Positions 9,925 to 19,650 are shown, counted from the first letter of the stretch. The stretch is DNA of 64,000 nt from Blastopirellula sediminis (GCF_020966755.1 NZ_JAJKFT010000004.1:248001-312000), one strand, 5' to 3'. Numbers and translations are program-made. The notes: generated by a model from the sequence alone, not told the origin.

Positions 9925-12900
9925 GTCGATACGTACTATCTGCTTTGGTGATGACGATCGGTCTGTCCTTAGTTGGCACGACCGCCGCCCAGGAATTGAA
10001 CGCGACCAACTTGCGTCGCCGCGAAATCGCCCAAGAGCGTGCCCAAGCGATGGCTCGCGACCTGGTGACCAGCATTCTCGACATTCAACTGCGGCAGTTT
10101 GAAGAAAACGGCCTGGCGGCGATGCCGGTCTACGTCGAAATCAAAACGATGCGCGACAACGTCGACGGACTGGTCGGTTCCGAAATGCAGGCCGTCGTCG
10201 AACTGCTCGTCCAAGCGCAAGAGGGAGACCAAGCTTCCCGCCTGAAACACTTTAATGAGGCCCGCGATCAAATCCGCGAAGTGGTCCTCGCCCTGATGGC
10301 CGAACGGCAGCGGCTTTATCGCCGTCTTCAGATCGCCAAGTTGGCGGCCCAGGTTCGTGAGTTGATTGTGATCGAAGAACGGACCCGCGATCGCACGGTT
10401 GGCCTGCTTGATCAACCGGTCCAGCAGCGCGAATCGGTTGCGTTGACCGTTATTCAAGACCAACGCGACGTCGCCGGGCTCTTCGTTCAATTGGTGCATG
10501 ACCTGAGCGAAGTGACCGAGTGGGGCGGTAAGGTTGGCGCCGGCGCCGCCGACGGCATCCGTATTCTGAAAGCGGCGCAAACCGGCGTCCATCTTGATCA
10601 AGCCGATCAAAACCTCGCCACCGGTCAGTACACCGAAGCAGGCCAAGAGCAAGCCGAGGTGATCAAAGGGCTGAAGCGACTGCTCGAAAAACTGGAGGAA
10701 ACCCGCGGCCTGATCAGCAGCGACCGCGACGCCGCCCGCAAGCTGATTGAAGAGATCACCAAGAAGCAGGAAGAACTGCGCGAGACGACCAAAGAGACTG
10801 ACCTGTCGCAGCTGACTCCAGACGCGTTGACCGAGAAGCAGGAAGAGATCCGCAACGAACTCGGCAAGCTCGCCCAACAGCTGGAAGACTTCGAGCCGCT
10901 CCAGCCCCTGCTCGAACAAAGCAAAGCGGCAGCCCATGACGCGGTGGCGGAGCTCTTTGAAGGGGATCAGGCCGAAGCCCTCGCCGATCAAAGCGAAGTG
11001 CTGGGCGCGTTGGCCGAGTTGGCTCATCAACTTGACTCCGCCGCTCCGAAAGATGACGCCGAGAAGAGCGCCGACGAGTTGGCTGAAGACGTCAAGAAGC
11101 TGGAAGAGCTGCAAAACAAACTGGCCGAAACCGCCAAGGATCAAGCCGCCGCTGCGGAGACCGCGATTAAAGATCCGGCCGCCGCGCAGCAGGAAGAAGC
11201 GAGCGTCGCCGAAGAACTGGCTCACCTGGCGGATGAAGCCTCGCCGGCGCCGGTCGAGTCGCGACTGCTCGACGCCCAGGAAGCGGCGGCTGAAGCGGCC
11301 GAGGCGCTCAAAACTGCCCAAGAGCAGAACGCTTCCCCGGAAGCGATGCAGTCGGCCCAAGAGGCGATGGAGCAGGCGACCGAAGCGATCGAGAAAGCCC
11401 AAGCTGAAACCGCCGCGCAGTTGGCCGACCTGAAACGTAAACAGTTGGCGGTTGAAGTGGGGGAACTGGCCCGGGCCGCCGAAGCGCTGGAACGTGCCGC
11501 CGCCGCCGAACGCGACATCGCCGCGGATGCGATGGAAGCGGCCGCGATGCCGGCCGAAGAAGCGAAGGAAGCCGCCGCGGATCTTGCCGAAACGCAGCAG
11601 CAGGTCGACAAGGTCGCCAAGGACGTCGCCGCGGGGCTCGAGAACACCGCGCCGCAAGTCGCCGAGATGCTGAAGAATTCGGAACCGCAGATCGCCGAAG
11701 CGGCGAAAGATCTCGCCTCTGCCGCGCAGCAGCAAAACGCCGAAAGCGCGGCGAAAGACTTGAACGAAGCGGCCGAAGGCGCCAAGTCAGCGAGCGAATC
11801 GCTCAAGCAAGCCGCCGCTCAGCTCCGCAAAGAAGCTGGTCAGGCCGCTCAAGAGTTGGCCGAAATGACCGGTCAACAGCTGGCGCAAACCTCCGCGGCC
11901 AAAGAAGCGGTCAAGCAATCGCTCGATAACGCTCCTTCTGGCGACAACCTGGAGCAACTGCAAGCGGCTCAGGAAAAGATTGCGGAAGCTCAGATGGAGC
12001 AAATGAAAGCGGAAGGGAAAACGGCCGCGGCGGAAGCGCAGCAGTTGGCTCAGGAGATCGGCAAAATCGCCGAGATGCAACAACAAGCCAACGCCGCCGC
12101 CGCCGAACTGAACCAAGGGAAAGCGAACTCGCCGGTCGACGCCGCTGCTAAACAGCAGCAAGTTTCCGACCAGGCCGAAATGCTCGCCCAGGAAGCGGAC
12201 GGCGGAATCGCCGAAGCGCTGCAAAACGCCGAGAAAGCGGCCGCCACCGCCGCCAAAGAAACGTTGAGCGGCGACCCCAACAAAGCGGCTGCGGCTCGTG
12301 AAGAAGCTGCCGCGCAGTTGGCTTCAGCCCAGCGAAAAGCGGAACAAATGGCGGCCGAAAAGGGGAACGAGCCGGCCGGTCAGCCCGACGCCGCCGCGCA
12401 AGCGAAAGCGGCCGAGTTGGCTGCCGAAGCGGCGCAGATGGCCGCCGACGCCGCGCCGGAAGCCTCCGCCGCCGCGCAGCATGCCGCCGACGCGGCCGAA
12501 GCCGCCGCCGAGAACCTTGCGTCTGGTGAAGCGGATGGCGCCGCCCAGAATCAGGCCGAAGCGGACAAGTCGCTCGGCGACGCCGCCCAGAAGCTCGCTA
12601 GCGCCATCGATCAGGCGGCGCAGCAAATGGCGCAGGAGCTGGGCAAGCAAGCGCCGCAGCTTGATCAGCTGGCGCAAGACGCTGGGATGGTCGATCCGAA
12701 CGCCGCCTCGGCGCTTCGGCAAGCCGAACAAGCGAGCCAACAAGGCGCCGAGATGAACAGCCCGCAGGCCGACGGTTCGCCGGCGACGCCCGCGCCAGGC
12801 GAAATGCAACAAGCGGCCGAGAGCGCCCAGCGGAGCTTGCAACAAGCGGCCGCCGCCCTCACGGCTCGAGAACAACAACTCGCTCGCGATAAGTCGATCG

Positions 12901-13961
12901 CCGAGGCGCTCGCCGCTTTGGCCGAACAACAGCAAGCGGCTCGCGACGCGATCGATAGTTCCGCGCAAGCCCTCGCCGACAACATGCCGAGTCCGCCGAT
13001 GGGGGACGCGGCTGAGGGACAAGCCCAACCGCCGATTTCGCCCGAAGCGGCCGCGGCGGCTCAGCAACTCGCGAACGCTTCGCGTCAATTCGCCGAAGCG
13101 CAGACCGCCACCGGACAAGGCGCCCAGCAGATCTCCGGCCAGCAGGAAGTCGCCAACATGCCGCTTCGCGAAGGTTTAGAAGCGGCGTCGCAACTTCCGC
13201 TGCCCGAACAGTCGCTCGCTCCGGCGCCGCCGGCCAGCGATTTGGCGATGGGAGAGTCTGGCGGCGAAATGAACTCGTCGAGCCAAACCCCCGGCGGAGA
13301 AGGCAACCAACCTTCCTCCAACAACCAACAGCTTGGCCAACCGGCGCAAGGACAAGGTCCGGAGCAGCAGATGGCCGACGCTTCAGCGTCGCAATCGATG
13401 CCCGGCATGGGACAAGACTTGGGGCAAACGAGCAACGAACTTGGCACCGGCCTGGTTCCGAACTCGCCGCAAGCGACCGCCGACGCGATCGCCGGGGGCG
13501 AAGCGGTGCAGCAGGCGCTTGCCGCAATGCCGGCTCCGCCGCAAGAGGGCGCCATGCCAGGACAAACGGCTGGCGCTCCGAAGCCGGGCGTTGGCGATGG
13601 CCCGACCGCTCAGGCGCCTTCGCCGTCGGCAGCCAATGCTCCCACGCCGGGCCAGAAGCCGCAGCCTGGCGCCACTTCCAGCGTCGCCGCCGCCGGCGGA
13701 ACGTCGCAAGGAGGAGAGCAAACGCAAAACCAGGATGGCGCCGAAATGCCGCTCTCCCTTTCCCCTGAACCGGAAGGGGGCGAGTCGCAGGCCAGCTTGG
13801 CCGACGGCGACAGCGACGCGAAGGCGCGTCGATTTGACAACGAGCCTTGGTTCGCCAAGTTGCCGCCGGGATTGCAGAAAGCGATTCAAGCCGGCGCTCG
13901 CCGCGAACCGCCGCGAGGATATGAACAGCGACTCCGTCGTTACTTTGAAAACGTCGACTAA
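9921..13961 (+). CDS. giant exported Ala/Gln/Glu-rich coiled-coil protein
   Basis: A protein of 1346 aa starting at the ATG of an ATGA overlap. A signal peptide (SALVMTIGLSLVGTTAAQ, residues about 7-24) is followed by roughly 1000 residues of near-continuous helical heptads dominated by Ala, Glu, Gln and Lys. A Pro/Gly/Ser/Gln-rich low-complexity segment follows (about 1030-1290), then a compact, conserved-looking C-terminus (WFAKLPPGLQKAIQAG... PPRGYEQRLRRYF) of the type that ends DUF4175-family proteins in this phylum. The composition suggests a long rod or spacer in the periplasm or cell wall, tethered through the membrane proteins encoded upstream. Internal repetitiveness makes its length easily variable between strains. 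An apparent long frame on the opposite strand is a composition artefact. Confidence 0.8.
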   Translation: MSRYVLSALVMTIGLSLVGTTAAQELNATNLRRREIAQERAQAMARDLVTSILDIQLRQFEENGLAAMPVYVEIKTMRDNVDGLVGSEMQAVVELLVQAQEGDQASRLKHFNEARDQIREVVLALMAERQRLYRRLQIAKLAAQVRELIVIEERTRDRTVGLLDQPVQQRESVALTVIQDQRDVAGLFVQLVHDLSEVTEWGGKVGAGAADGIRILKAAQTGVHLDQADQNLATGQYTEAGQEQAEVIKGLKRLLEKLEETRGLISSDRDAARKLIEEITKKQEELRETTKETDLSQLTPDALTEKQEEIRNELGKLAQQLEDFEPLQPLLEQSKAAAHDAVAELFEGDQAEALADQSEVLGALAELAHQLDSAAPKDDAEKSADELAEDVKKLEELQNKLAETAKDQAAAAETAIKDPAAAQQEEASVAEELAHLADEASPAPVESRLLDAQEAAAEAAEALKTAQEQNASPEAMQSAQEAMEQATEAIEKAQAETAAQLADLKRKQLAVEVGELARAAEALERAAAAERDIAADAMEAAAMPAEEAKEAAADLAETQQQVDKVAKDVAAGLENTAPQVAEMLKNSEPQIAEAAKDLASAAQQQNAESAAKDLNEAAEGAKSASESLKQAAAQLRKEAGQAAQELAEMTGQQLAQTSAAKEAVKQSLDNAPSGDNLEQLQAAQEKIAEAQMEQMKAEGKTAAAEAQQLAQEIGKIAEMQQQANAAAAELNQGKANSPVDAAAKQQQVSDQAEMLAQEADGGIAEALQNAEKAAATAAKETLSGDPNKAAAAREEAAAQLASAQRKAEQMAAEKGNEPAGQPDAAAQAKAAELAAEAAQMAADAAPEASAAAQHAADAAEAAAENLASGEADGAAQNQAEADKSLGDAAQKLASAIDQAAQQMAQELGKQAPQLDQLAQDAGMVDPNAASALRQAEQASQQGAEMNSPQADGSPATPAPGEMQQAAESAQRSLQQAAAALTAREQQLARDKSIAEALAALAEQQQAARDAIDSSAQALADNMPSPPMGDAAEGQAQPPISPEAAAAAQQLANASRQFAEAQTATGQGAQQISGQQEVANMPLREGLEAASQLPLPEQSLAPAPPASDLAMGESGGEMNSSSQTPGGEGNQPSSNNQQLGQPAQGQGPEQQMADASASQSMPGMGQDLGQTSNELGTGLVPNSPQATADAIAGGEAVQQALAAMPAPPQEGAMPGQTAGAPKPGVGDGPTAQAPSPSAANAPTPGQKPQPGATSSVAAAGGTSQGGEQTQNQDGAEMPLSLSPEPEGGESQASLADGDSDAKARRFDNEPWFAKLPPGLQKAIQAGARREPPRGYEQRLRRYFENVD

Positions 13962-14026
13962 CCGGCGCGAGCCCAACAACACAAAACCAACGGCGATTTA
14001 CCGCCAGATATTTTGAGGAGCTTTCG

Positions 14027-15058
14027 ATGAGCAGCGAACCGATTTCGCAGGATGACGTCGCAGCCGTGCAGCGGTGCGAACAGGCGTATGGACGCATTCG
14101 TGACGAACTGGCCAAAGTGATCGTCGGGCAAAACGACGTGGTCGAACAAGTCCTCGTGGCGATGTTCGCACGGGGCCACGCGCTGCTCGAAGGCGTGCCG
14201 GGCCTCGCGAAAACGCTGCTCATCAGCTCGCTTTCGGACGCGCTGCATCTCACCTTCAAACGGATTCAGTTCACGCCCGACTTGATGCCGAGCGACGTGA
14301 CTGGGACGGAAGTCATTCAGGAAGATCCGGAAACGCGTCAGCGAGCCTATCGCTTTTTGCCGGGGCCTCTGTTCGCCAACCTTTTGCTGGCGGACGAAAT
14401 CAACCGTACGCCGCCGAAGACGCAAGCGGCCATGCTCGAAGCGATGCAGGAACGTCAGGTGAGCGCCGGCGGTTCGATCCATCGCTTGCCTGACCCGTTC
14501 TTCGTGTTGGCGACGCAAAACCCGTTGGAACAGGAAGGTACCTACCCGCTTCCCGAAGCGCAGCTCGACCGCTTCCTGTTGCACATCAAGGTCGACTACC
14601 CGAGCGGCGCCGAAGAATGGGACATCGCGCGTCGCGTGACGACCAACCAGATGGGAAAAATTGAAGCCTGCGTTACCGGCGACGAGATCAAAGCGTTCCA
14701 AGACCTGGTTCGCCGCGTGCCGGTCAGCGATCAGGTGCTCGGTTACGCGTGGGCTTTGATTCGTGCGACCCGTCCGGGACAGCCCGAGGCGCCTGACTTC
14801 GTGAACAAGTGGGCCGCGTGGGGAGCTGGCCCGCGTGGTCTGCTGACGCTGGTGACCTGCGCCAAAGCCCGGGCGATTCTGTACGGTCGGTATCACGCGA
14901 GCGTCGCCGACGTGCAAGCGGTCGCCAAACCGGCGCTGCGGCATCGTATCGCCGGCAACTACGCCGCCCAGGCGAACAACTTGTCGAGCGAAGACTTGAT
15001 CGGCATGTTGCTCGAAGCGATTCCGGCCGACAAGAAGTACGAACGTCCCGCCGCGTAG
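14027..15058 (+). CDS. MoxR-family AAA+ ATPase
   Basis: A protein of 343 aa, the usual MoxR length. It has VIVGQNDVVEQVLVAM, a Walker A GVPGLAKT (residues 56-63), FTPDLMPSDVTGTE, a Walker B LLLADEINR followed by PPKTQAAMLEAMQERQV, and the sensor-1 segment FVLATQNPLEQEGTYPLPEAQLDRF. These are signatures of the MoxR (AAA_3) ATPases that act as chaperones for VWA-domain partners. A good ribosome site (GAGGAGC) lies about 8 bases upstream of the ATG. The DUF58 gene follows after 21 bp and the BatA-like genes lie upstream, a classic MoxR/DUF58/BatA neighbourhood but with the ATPase placed near the end. Cytoplasmic, probably remodelling the membrane VWA proteins. Confidence 0.95.
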   Translation: MSSEPISQDDVAAVQRCEQAYGRIRDELAKVIVGQNDVVEQVLVAMFARGHALLEGVPGLAKTLLISSLSDALHLTFKRIQFTPDLMPSDVTGTEVIQEDPETRQRAYRFLPGPLFANLLLADEINRTPPKTQAAMLEAMQERQVSAGGSIHRLPDPFFVLATQNPLEQEGTYPLPEAQLDRFLLHIKVDYPSGAEEWDIARRVTTNQMGKIEACVTGDEIKAFQDLVRRVPVSDQVLGYAWALIRATRPGQPEAPDFVNKWAAWGAGPRGLLTLVTCAKARAILYGRYHASVADVQAVAKPALRHRIAGNYAAQANNLSSEDLIGMLLEAIPADKKYERPAA

Positions 15059-15079
15059 TTTTTTGGCGAAAGTGCAGCG

Positions 15080-15985
15080 ATGTCCAGCTCCGTTTTAGCT
15101 CGTTATCTCGATCCCGAAGTCCTCAGCCGCGTCGCCGGTCGTGGTATCGAACCGCGCGGCCTGGTGATGGGGAACCTCGCCGGCGCGCACCGTTCGCCGG
15201 CTTCCGGGTTCGCGGTCGAGTTCGCGGGACATCGCGAGTACGTTCCCGGCGACGATCCGAAGCATATCGACTGGCGCGTCTACTTCACGCGCGACAAGTA
15301 CTTCATCAAACAGTACGAGATGGAGACGAACTTCACGTGCCATCTGCTGCTCGATATCAGTTCGTCGATGCGCTACGGGGAAGGAGACGAGCAAAAGCTG
15401 CTTTACGCGTCGCGGATGGCGACCGTCTTGGGGCATAGCATCGTGCGGCAGAGCGACAAGGTTTCCCTGGCGACGTTCGATACGCACATTCGTGGGCACA
15501 TTCGCCCCAGCAACTCGATGCATCAGGTGGTCAAGATGACGCAGCACCTGGACGAAGTCGAAGCGATCGAAAAGACGAACCTCGCCCAGTGTCTCAGCGA
15601 ACTGGCCGAGCGGATGCAGCGGCGTGAGATCGTGATGATCTTCAGCGACTTCTTCGGCGAGCTTGAATCGTTAGAAGCCGCGATCCAGCGGCTGCGGTTC
15701 AGCAAGCATGAAGTGGTGCTGTTCCAGGTGATGCACCATGACGAACTTTACTTCGACATGGACGGTATGATCCGGTTCGTCGGCCTGGAAGCGGCCGAGC
15801 AATTCCTCGCTCAGCCGGAAGATCTGCGGGCCGCCTATCTGGAAGCGGTCGGCGCCTTCAACAAGCAGTTGGAAGAGATCTCGCTCCGCAACGGTTGCGA
15901 CCATGTCCTGGTCGATACCCGCGAAGATATGGCCAGCATGTTCGCCGACTATCTCAATAAGCGAATGCGCATGCCGCGACGGTAG
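15080..15985 (+). CDS. DUF58 domain VWA-like protein
   Basis: A protein of 301 aa with the DUF58 hallmark region VPGDDPKHIDWRVYFTRD and Y-x-x-E-T-N, then a VWA-like strand with an intact DxSxS motif (LLLDISSSM). It has no membrane helix, unlike many longer DUF58 proteins, so it is predicted to be cytosolic or peripheral. DUF58 proteins are the commonest genetic partner of MoxR ATPases, and this gene lies 21 bp downstream of one. It appears to end the block that begins near position 2040: a 303-bp gap with a repeat and a terminator-like hairpin follows. Family identity is firm; the molecular target is not known. Confidence 0.92.
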   Translation: MSSSVLARYLDPEVLSRVAGRGIEPRGLVMGNLAGAHRSPASGFAVEFAGHREYVPGDDPKHIDWRVYFTRDKYFIKQYEMETNFTCHLLLDISSSMRYGEGDEQKLLYASRMATVLGHSIVRQSDKVSLATFDTHIRGHIRPSNSMHQVVKMTQHLDEVEAIEKTNLAQCLSELAERMQRREIVMIFSDFFGELESLEAAIQRLRFSKHEVVLFQVMHHDELYFDMDGMIRFVGLEAAEQFLAQPEDLRAAYLEAVGAFNKQLEEISLRNGCDHVLVDTREDMASMFADYLNKRMRMPRR

Positions 15986-15996
15986 TCGCTCTTCGT

Positions 15997-16029
15997 GGCC
16001 CGAAGCGCAAGCGGAGGGAATTGCGGCCG
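15997..16029 (-). repeat. dispersed intergenic repeat, copy 1
   Basis: Read on the minus strand this 33-bp stretch is a variant of the repeat also present at 29715-29748 and 31701-31735. The shared core is a C/T-rich TTCCCTCGCTTGCG-like block followed by a GCGGGC or TCGGGCC end, with GCGGCCGCA at the other side in two copies. It sits 12 bp after the DUF58 stop codon. The three copies are intergenic and differ at several positions, as expected for a mobile or decaying interspersed repeat. Confidence 0.55.
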
Positions 16030-16088
16030 GAGTCGCCAAACTGTCTTCCGTCCGTGCGATGATTCCATTCGCATGGCTCGAACGTGGT

Positions 16089-16121
16089 AGGACGTTTTCC
16101 CGGCGGCCCGCGTCCTTTTTT
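16089..16121 (+). terminator. possible terminator after the MoxR/DUF58 block
   Basis: A 6-bp stem AGGACG/CGTCCT encloses a GC-rich 16-base loop and is followed directly by a run of T residues (16116-16121). The stem is short, so this is only a moderate candidate. Its place 104 bp after the DUF58 stop and before the peptidase gene fits. Confidence 0.4.
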
Positions 16122-16288
16122 GCGTCTACCTCGGCGGCTCTCCGCGAAATTGGAACTTCTCCGCCGCCAAACCGTGATTTTCGGCACGACCTGCCTTGCT
16201 GGTTTGGTCTAAGATTACGGGACGTCGCCTCGGTTGGGCGGCGGAAGCTTCGCTTGGAATGTCGCAGTCGAAACGGGGAATTCTCGAT

Positions 16289-18439
16289 ATGATGATGCGA
16301 GTAGCGGCCGGCGCCGCAGCAACTTGGATGATTTTGACGTTAGCTCCTTTCTGCGTTTTTGCGGATGGGACCGCAGAGAATAAGAAAGCGGAAAGCGTGA
16401 GCAGCGAAACCGATCCGTACGTCTGGTTGGAAGATGTCGAAGGAGAAAAGGCGCTCGACTGGGTGCGTGCTCGCAACGAGGTTTCGCAGGCGAAACTCGA
16501 AAGCGATCCCGACTTCGCCAAGCTCCGCGACGATCTGCTGGCGATCTTCGACTCGAACGACCGGATTCCGTTCGTCCGCAAGCGTGGCGAATACTACTAC
16601 AACTTCTGGCGCGACGAAAAGAACGAGCGGGGCGTTTGGCGACGGACGACCCTCGACGAATACAAGAAGGCCGAGCCGAAGTGGGAAGTGATCATCGATC
16701 TTGACGAGCTGGCCAAGGCCGAAAACGAAAACTGGGTCTGGAGCGGCGCCCAGATGCTCCGGCCCGACTACAACCGCGCCTTGATCAGTATGTCGCGCGG
16801 CGGGGCCGACGCCGACGTCACCCGCGAGTTTGACATGACGACCCGCAAGTTCGTCGAAGACGGTTTCAATCGTCCCGAAGCCAAAGGGGGAATGAGCTGG
16901 ATCGATATCGATCACGTCTTTATCTCCACCGACTTCGGTCCCGGTTCGATGACCAAGTCGGGCTATCCGCGGATCGCGAAGCTTTGGACCCGCGGCGAAA
17001 AGCTGGAAGATGCGAAGGTCGTTTACGAAGGGGAAATGACTGACATGTCGATTAGCGCCACGCATGACGAAACGCCTGGCTTTGAGCGGAACTTCGTCCG
17101 TCGCGCGATCGCTTTCTACAACAACGAGATCTACCTGCTGAAGGAGGACGGCTCGCTAGCGCAAATCGAAGCGCCGAATTCGGCCGGCAAGGGAGTTCAT
17201 TGCCAGTACCTGACGCTCGAACTGCGTGACGCTTGGACCGTCGGCGAGAAGACCTACAAGGCGGGTTCGCTGCTGGTGACCAACTTTGACGACTTCATGG
17301 CGGGGAAACGGGACTTTACCTTGCTGTTCGAGCCAAACGAGCGAAACGCTTTAGCCGGCTATAGCTTCACTAAGGATTACCTGCTGCTAAATGTGCTCGA
17401 AGACGTCGCCAGCAAGTTGTTTGTGATGAAAGAAGAAGCGGACGGCGCCTGGTCGAAGACGCCGCTGGTCGGCGCTCCGACGCTCGGAACGGTCAGCGTT
17501 TCGCCGGTCGATCCGGACGAGTCGAACGACTACTTCATGACGTCGACCGACTACCTGACGCCGACGACCCTGCTGATGGGCGAGGTCGGCAAAGAGCCGG
17601 AAGAGCTGAAGGCGATGCCGGAGTTCTTCGACGCGACCGGCCTGACGGTGGCGCAGCACTTCGCCACGAGCAAAGATGGAACGAAGGTTCCCTACTTCAT
17701 GCTCTATCGCAAAGACATGAAGTTCGACGGCAGCAACCCGACGCTACTGTACGGTTACGGCGGTTTTGAAATCTCATTGCAGCCGGGCTATCGGGCGACG
17801 GTCGGTCGCGCCTGGTCGACGCAAGGGGGCGTTTACGTCGTCGCCAACATTCGCGGCGGCGGCGAATATGGTCCTCGCTGGCATCAAGCGGCGCTGAAGC
17901 AGAACCGCTTGAAGGCGTACGAAGATTTCGCGGCAGTCGCCGAAGATCTGTTCGATCGCAAGGTGACGTCGCGTGAGCATCTGGGGATCCAAGGGGGATC
18001 GAACGGCGGTCTGCTGGTCGGCAATATGGTTACCTTGTACCCCGATCTGTTCAAAGCGGCCGTCTGCCAGGTGCCGCTGCTCGATATGAAGCGGTACAGC
18101 CACTTGTTGGCCGGCGCCTCGTGGATGGCCGAATACGGCAATCCTGACGTCCCGGAAGAATGGGAGTTCATCCGGACCTACTCGCCGTATCACAACGTGA
18201 AGGAAGAGGTCGACTATCCGACCGTTCTCTTCACCACGTCGACCCGCGACGATCGCGTTCATCCGGGGCATGCCCGCAAGATGTTCGCCAAGATGGAAGG
18301 GTGGGGGAAAGACGTTCTTTACTACGAGAACATCGAAGGTGGTCACGGCGGCGCCGCGAACAATCGCCAGTCGGCCTTCATGACCGCCATGGCGTTCACC
18401 TTCCTTAAACAGCAACTCTTCGCACCGGCGAAAGAGTAA
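16289..18439 (+). CDS. prolyl oligopeptidase family serine peptidase (S9A), exported
   Basis: A protein of 716 aa from the chosen ATG. S9A peptidases cleave after proline in short peptides. Visible signatures are the N-terminal DPYVWLEDVEGEKALDWV, propeller segments, and the C-terminal hydrolase with GGSNGGLL (the nucleophile-serine elbow), DDRVHPGHA (catalytic Asp region) and IEGGHGGAA (catalytic His). The start with MMMR was preferred because a GGGGAA ribosome site lies 8 bases upstream and a signal peptide follows (AAATWMILTLAPFCVFA). Alternatives at 16259 (ATG) and 16196 (TTG) would bury the signal. The protein is probably periplasmic. It is a single-gene unit with a strong terminator downstream. 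Confidence 0.93.
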   Translation: MMMRVAAGAAATWMILTLAPFCVFADGTAENKKAESVSSETDPYVWLEDVEGEKALDWVRARNEVSQAKLESDPDFAKLRDDLLAIFDSNDRIPFVRKRGEYYYNFWRDEKNERGVWRRTTLDEYKKAEPKWEVIIDLDELAKAENENWVWSGAQMLRPDYNRALISMSRGGADADVTREFDMTTRKFVEDGFNRPEAKGGMSWIDIDHVFISTDFGPGSMTKSGYPRIAKLWTRGEKLEDAKVVYEGEMTDMSISATHDETPGFERNFVRRAIAFYNNEIYLLKEDGSLAQIEAPNSAGKGVHCQYLTLELRDAWTVGEKTYKAGSLLVTNFDDFMAGKRDFTLLFEPNERNALAGYSFTKDYLLLNVLEDVASKLFVMKEEADGAWSKTPLVGAPTLGTVSVSPVDPDESNDYFMTSTDYLTPTTLLMGEVGKEPEELKAMPEFFDATGLTVAQHFATSKDGTKVPYFMLYRKDMKFDGSNPTLLYGYGGFEISLQPGYRATVGRAWSTQGGVYVVANIRGGGEYGPRWHQAALKQNRLKAYEDFAAVAEDLFDRKVTSREHLGIQGGSNGGLLVGNMVTLYPDLFKAAVCQVPLLDMKRYSHLLAGASWMAEYGNPDVPEEWEFIRTYSPYHNVKEEVDYPTVLFTTSTRDDRVHPGHARKMFAKMEGWGKDVLYYENIEGGHGGAANNRQSAFMTAMAFTFLKQQLFAPAKE

Positions 18440-18459
18440 CGACTGCCTGGAATAAAACA

Positions 18460-18500
18460 ACGCGTGGTAACGCACGTGGATTGCGTTACCACGCGTTTTT
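18460..18500. terminator. strong intrinsic terminator, possibly bidirectional
   Basis: A perfect 15-bp inverted repeat (ACGCGTGGTAACGCA paired with TGCGTTACCACGCGT) with a 7-base loop is followed by a T run at 18496-18500. It lies 20 bp after the peptidase stop and 37 bp from the end of the convergent permease gene. The A-rich flank upstream (ATAAAACA) means it may serve both directions. Confidence 0.88.
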
Positions 18501-18537
18501 AATGCGCAAGTTCTGGTGCAACCAGGAGCGTCAGAAC

Positions 18538-19650
18538 TTACGCAGTTTGCTTTTCTAAGAGGGCCGCTTCTTGCCGGGCCCGTCGTGCGGCGATGATCCG
18601 CCGGGCGATTTCATCGGCGATGACGCCGATCAGGATCACGCCGCCGACCACCGCGAATTCGAGTTCCTGAATCGACCACATTTCAATCGAGTTCTGCAGC
18701 ACGCGCAGAATCGCCGTGCCGATCACGACGCCGATGATCGAGCCTTCGCCCCCCCGCAAACTGCAACCGCCCAGGACCGCCGCGGCGATCGCGTAGAGTT
18801 CGTAGAAGTTGCCGAAGGTGCTCGGCATCACGCTACCGATGTCGATCGAAAACAGAACGCCGGCGACCCCTGCCAGGCAGGTGCAGATCATGTAGCTGAT
18901 GATGACCATCGTGTCGGTGCGAACGCCGCTATAGCGCGCCGCTTGTTCGTTCTTGCCGAGCGCCTTCAGATGGCGGCCGAAGACGGTCCAGTTGAGCAGG
19001 ATCGCGGCGACGACGGCGATCACCGCCAAGTAGATGATCGGCGGATGGAGCGGCACCCAGTCGTACCAATCGAGGCCGATACGCTCGCCGGCGTCATTCA
19101 GGGCGAAGTGCCCCGGTTGATCGCCGCGGCTGGGGATCCACTTGTGGAAGCTCCAGTAACCTTCGTTGATCCACGGCAGGAAAGGTACAGGGACGCTTCC
19201 CCATTCGTAGTTGATCAAGTAGCCGAGTTTCGAGAAGCCGCCGACCGAACTTCCCCCGGCGGTAGCGCGCGCTAGGCCGCGCAAGATCAACAGACCGCAG
19301 AGCGTTACAACGAATGGTTGCAGTTTCAGCTTGGTAATTAACAGACCATAGACAAGACCAAGCAGCGTCGACATCGCAATCACCAGGCAGATCGCGGCTG
19401 CCGGCGGTAAGTTGTACTGCGCCATCGTAACGCCGAATAAACAACCGACCAGCGCCAGCATCGAACCGATCGAAAGGTCGATGCCGCCGGTGATGATGAC
19501 GAAGGCGACGCCGATTCCCATCACGCCGTAGAGCGACGTCCAGCGGATGATGTTGGCGAGATTGCCGGGCTCCACAAATCGCGGGCGAAAGACCGCCGTC
19601 ACGACGCAGATCACGATCAGCAAAATCAGCATTCCCCAACTCTTATTCAT
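18538..19650 (-). CDS. sugar ABC transporter permease (RbsC-like)
   Basis: A protein of 370 aa with about eight to ten hydrophobic helices and the family signature GGIDLSIGSMLALVG after the second helix. The second half carries GENSLRG-like GGCSLRGGEGSIIGVVIGTAIL. It belongs to the branched BPD_transp_2/RbsC group that imports ribose, xylose, galactose or related sugars. It is longer than E. coli RbsC (about 320 aa) because of a Trp-rich insertion of roughly 50 residues between helices (around WINEGYWSFHKWIP), probably periplasmic. This insertion may contact the unusual binding protein encoded in the same unit. It follows the ATPase gene by 31 bp in a three-gene minus-strand operon. The substrate is not deducible. 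Confidence 0.93.
   Translation of the reverse strand: MNKSWGMLILLIVICVVTAVFRPRFVEPGNLANIIRWTSLYGVMGIGVAFVIITGGIDLSIGSMLALVGCLFGVTMAQYNLPPAAAICLVIAMSTLLGLVYGLLITKLKLQPFVVTLCGLLILRGLARATAGGSSVGGFSKLGYLINYEWGSVPVPFLPWINEGYWSFHKWIPSRGDQPGHFALNDAGERIGLDWYDWVPLHPPIIYLAVIAVVAAILLNWTVFGRHLKALGKNEQAARYSGVRTDTMVIISYMICTCLAGVAGVLFSIDIGSVMPSTFGNFYELYAIAAAVLGGCSLRGGEGSIIGVVIGTAILRVLQNSIEMWSIQELEFAVVGGVILIGVIADEIARRIIAARRARQEAALLEKQTA

Noticed and set aside
9969-11735. Long open frames on the strand opposite the coiled-coil gene (also 12324-13118 and 12859-14259)
   Set aside because: They mirror the repetitive, GC-rich coding sequence, lack ribosome sites and give low-complexity products; the plus-strand protein has a signal peptide, coupled start and conserved C-terminus.
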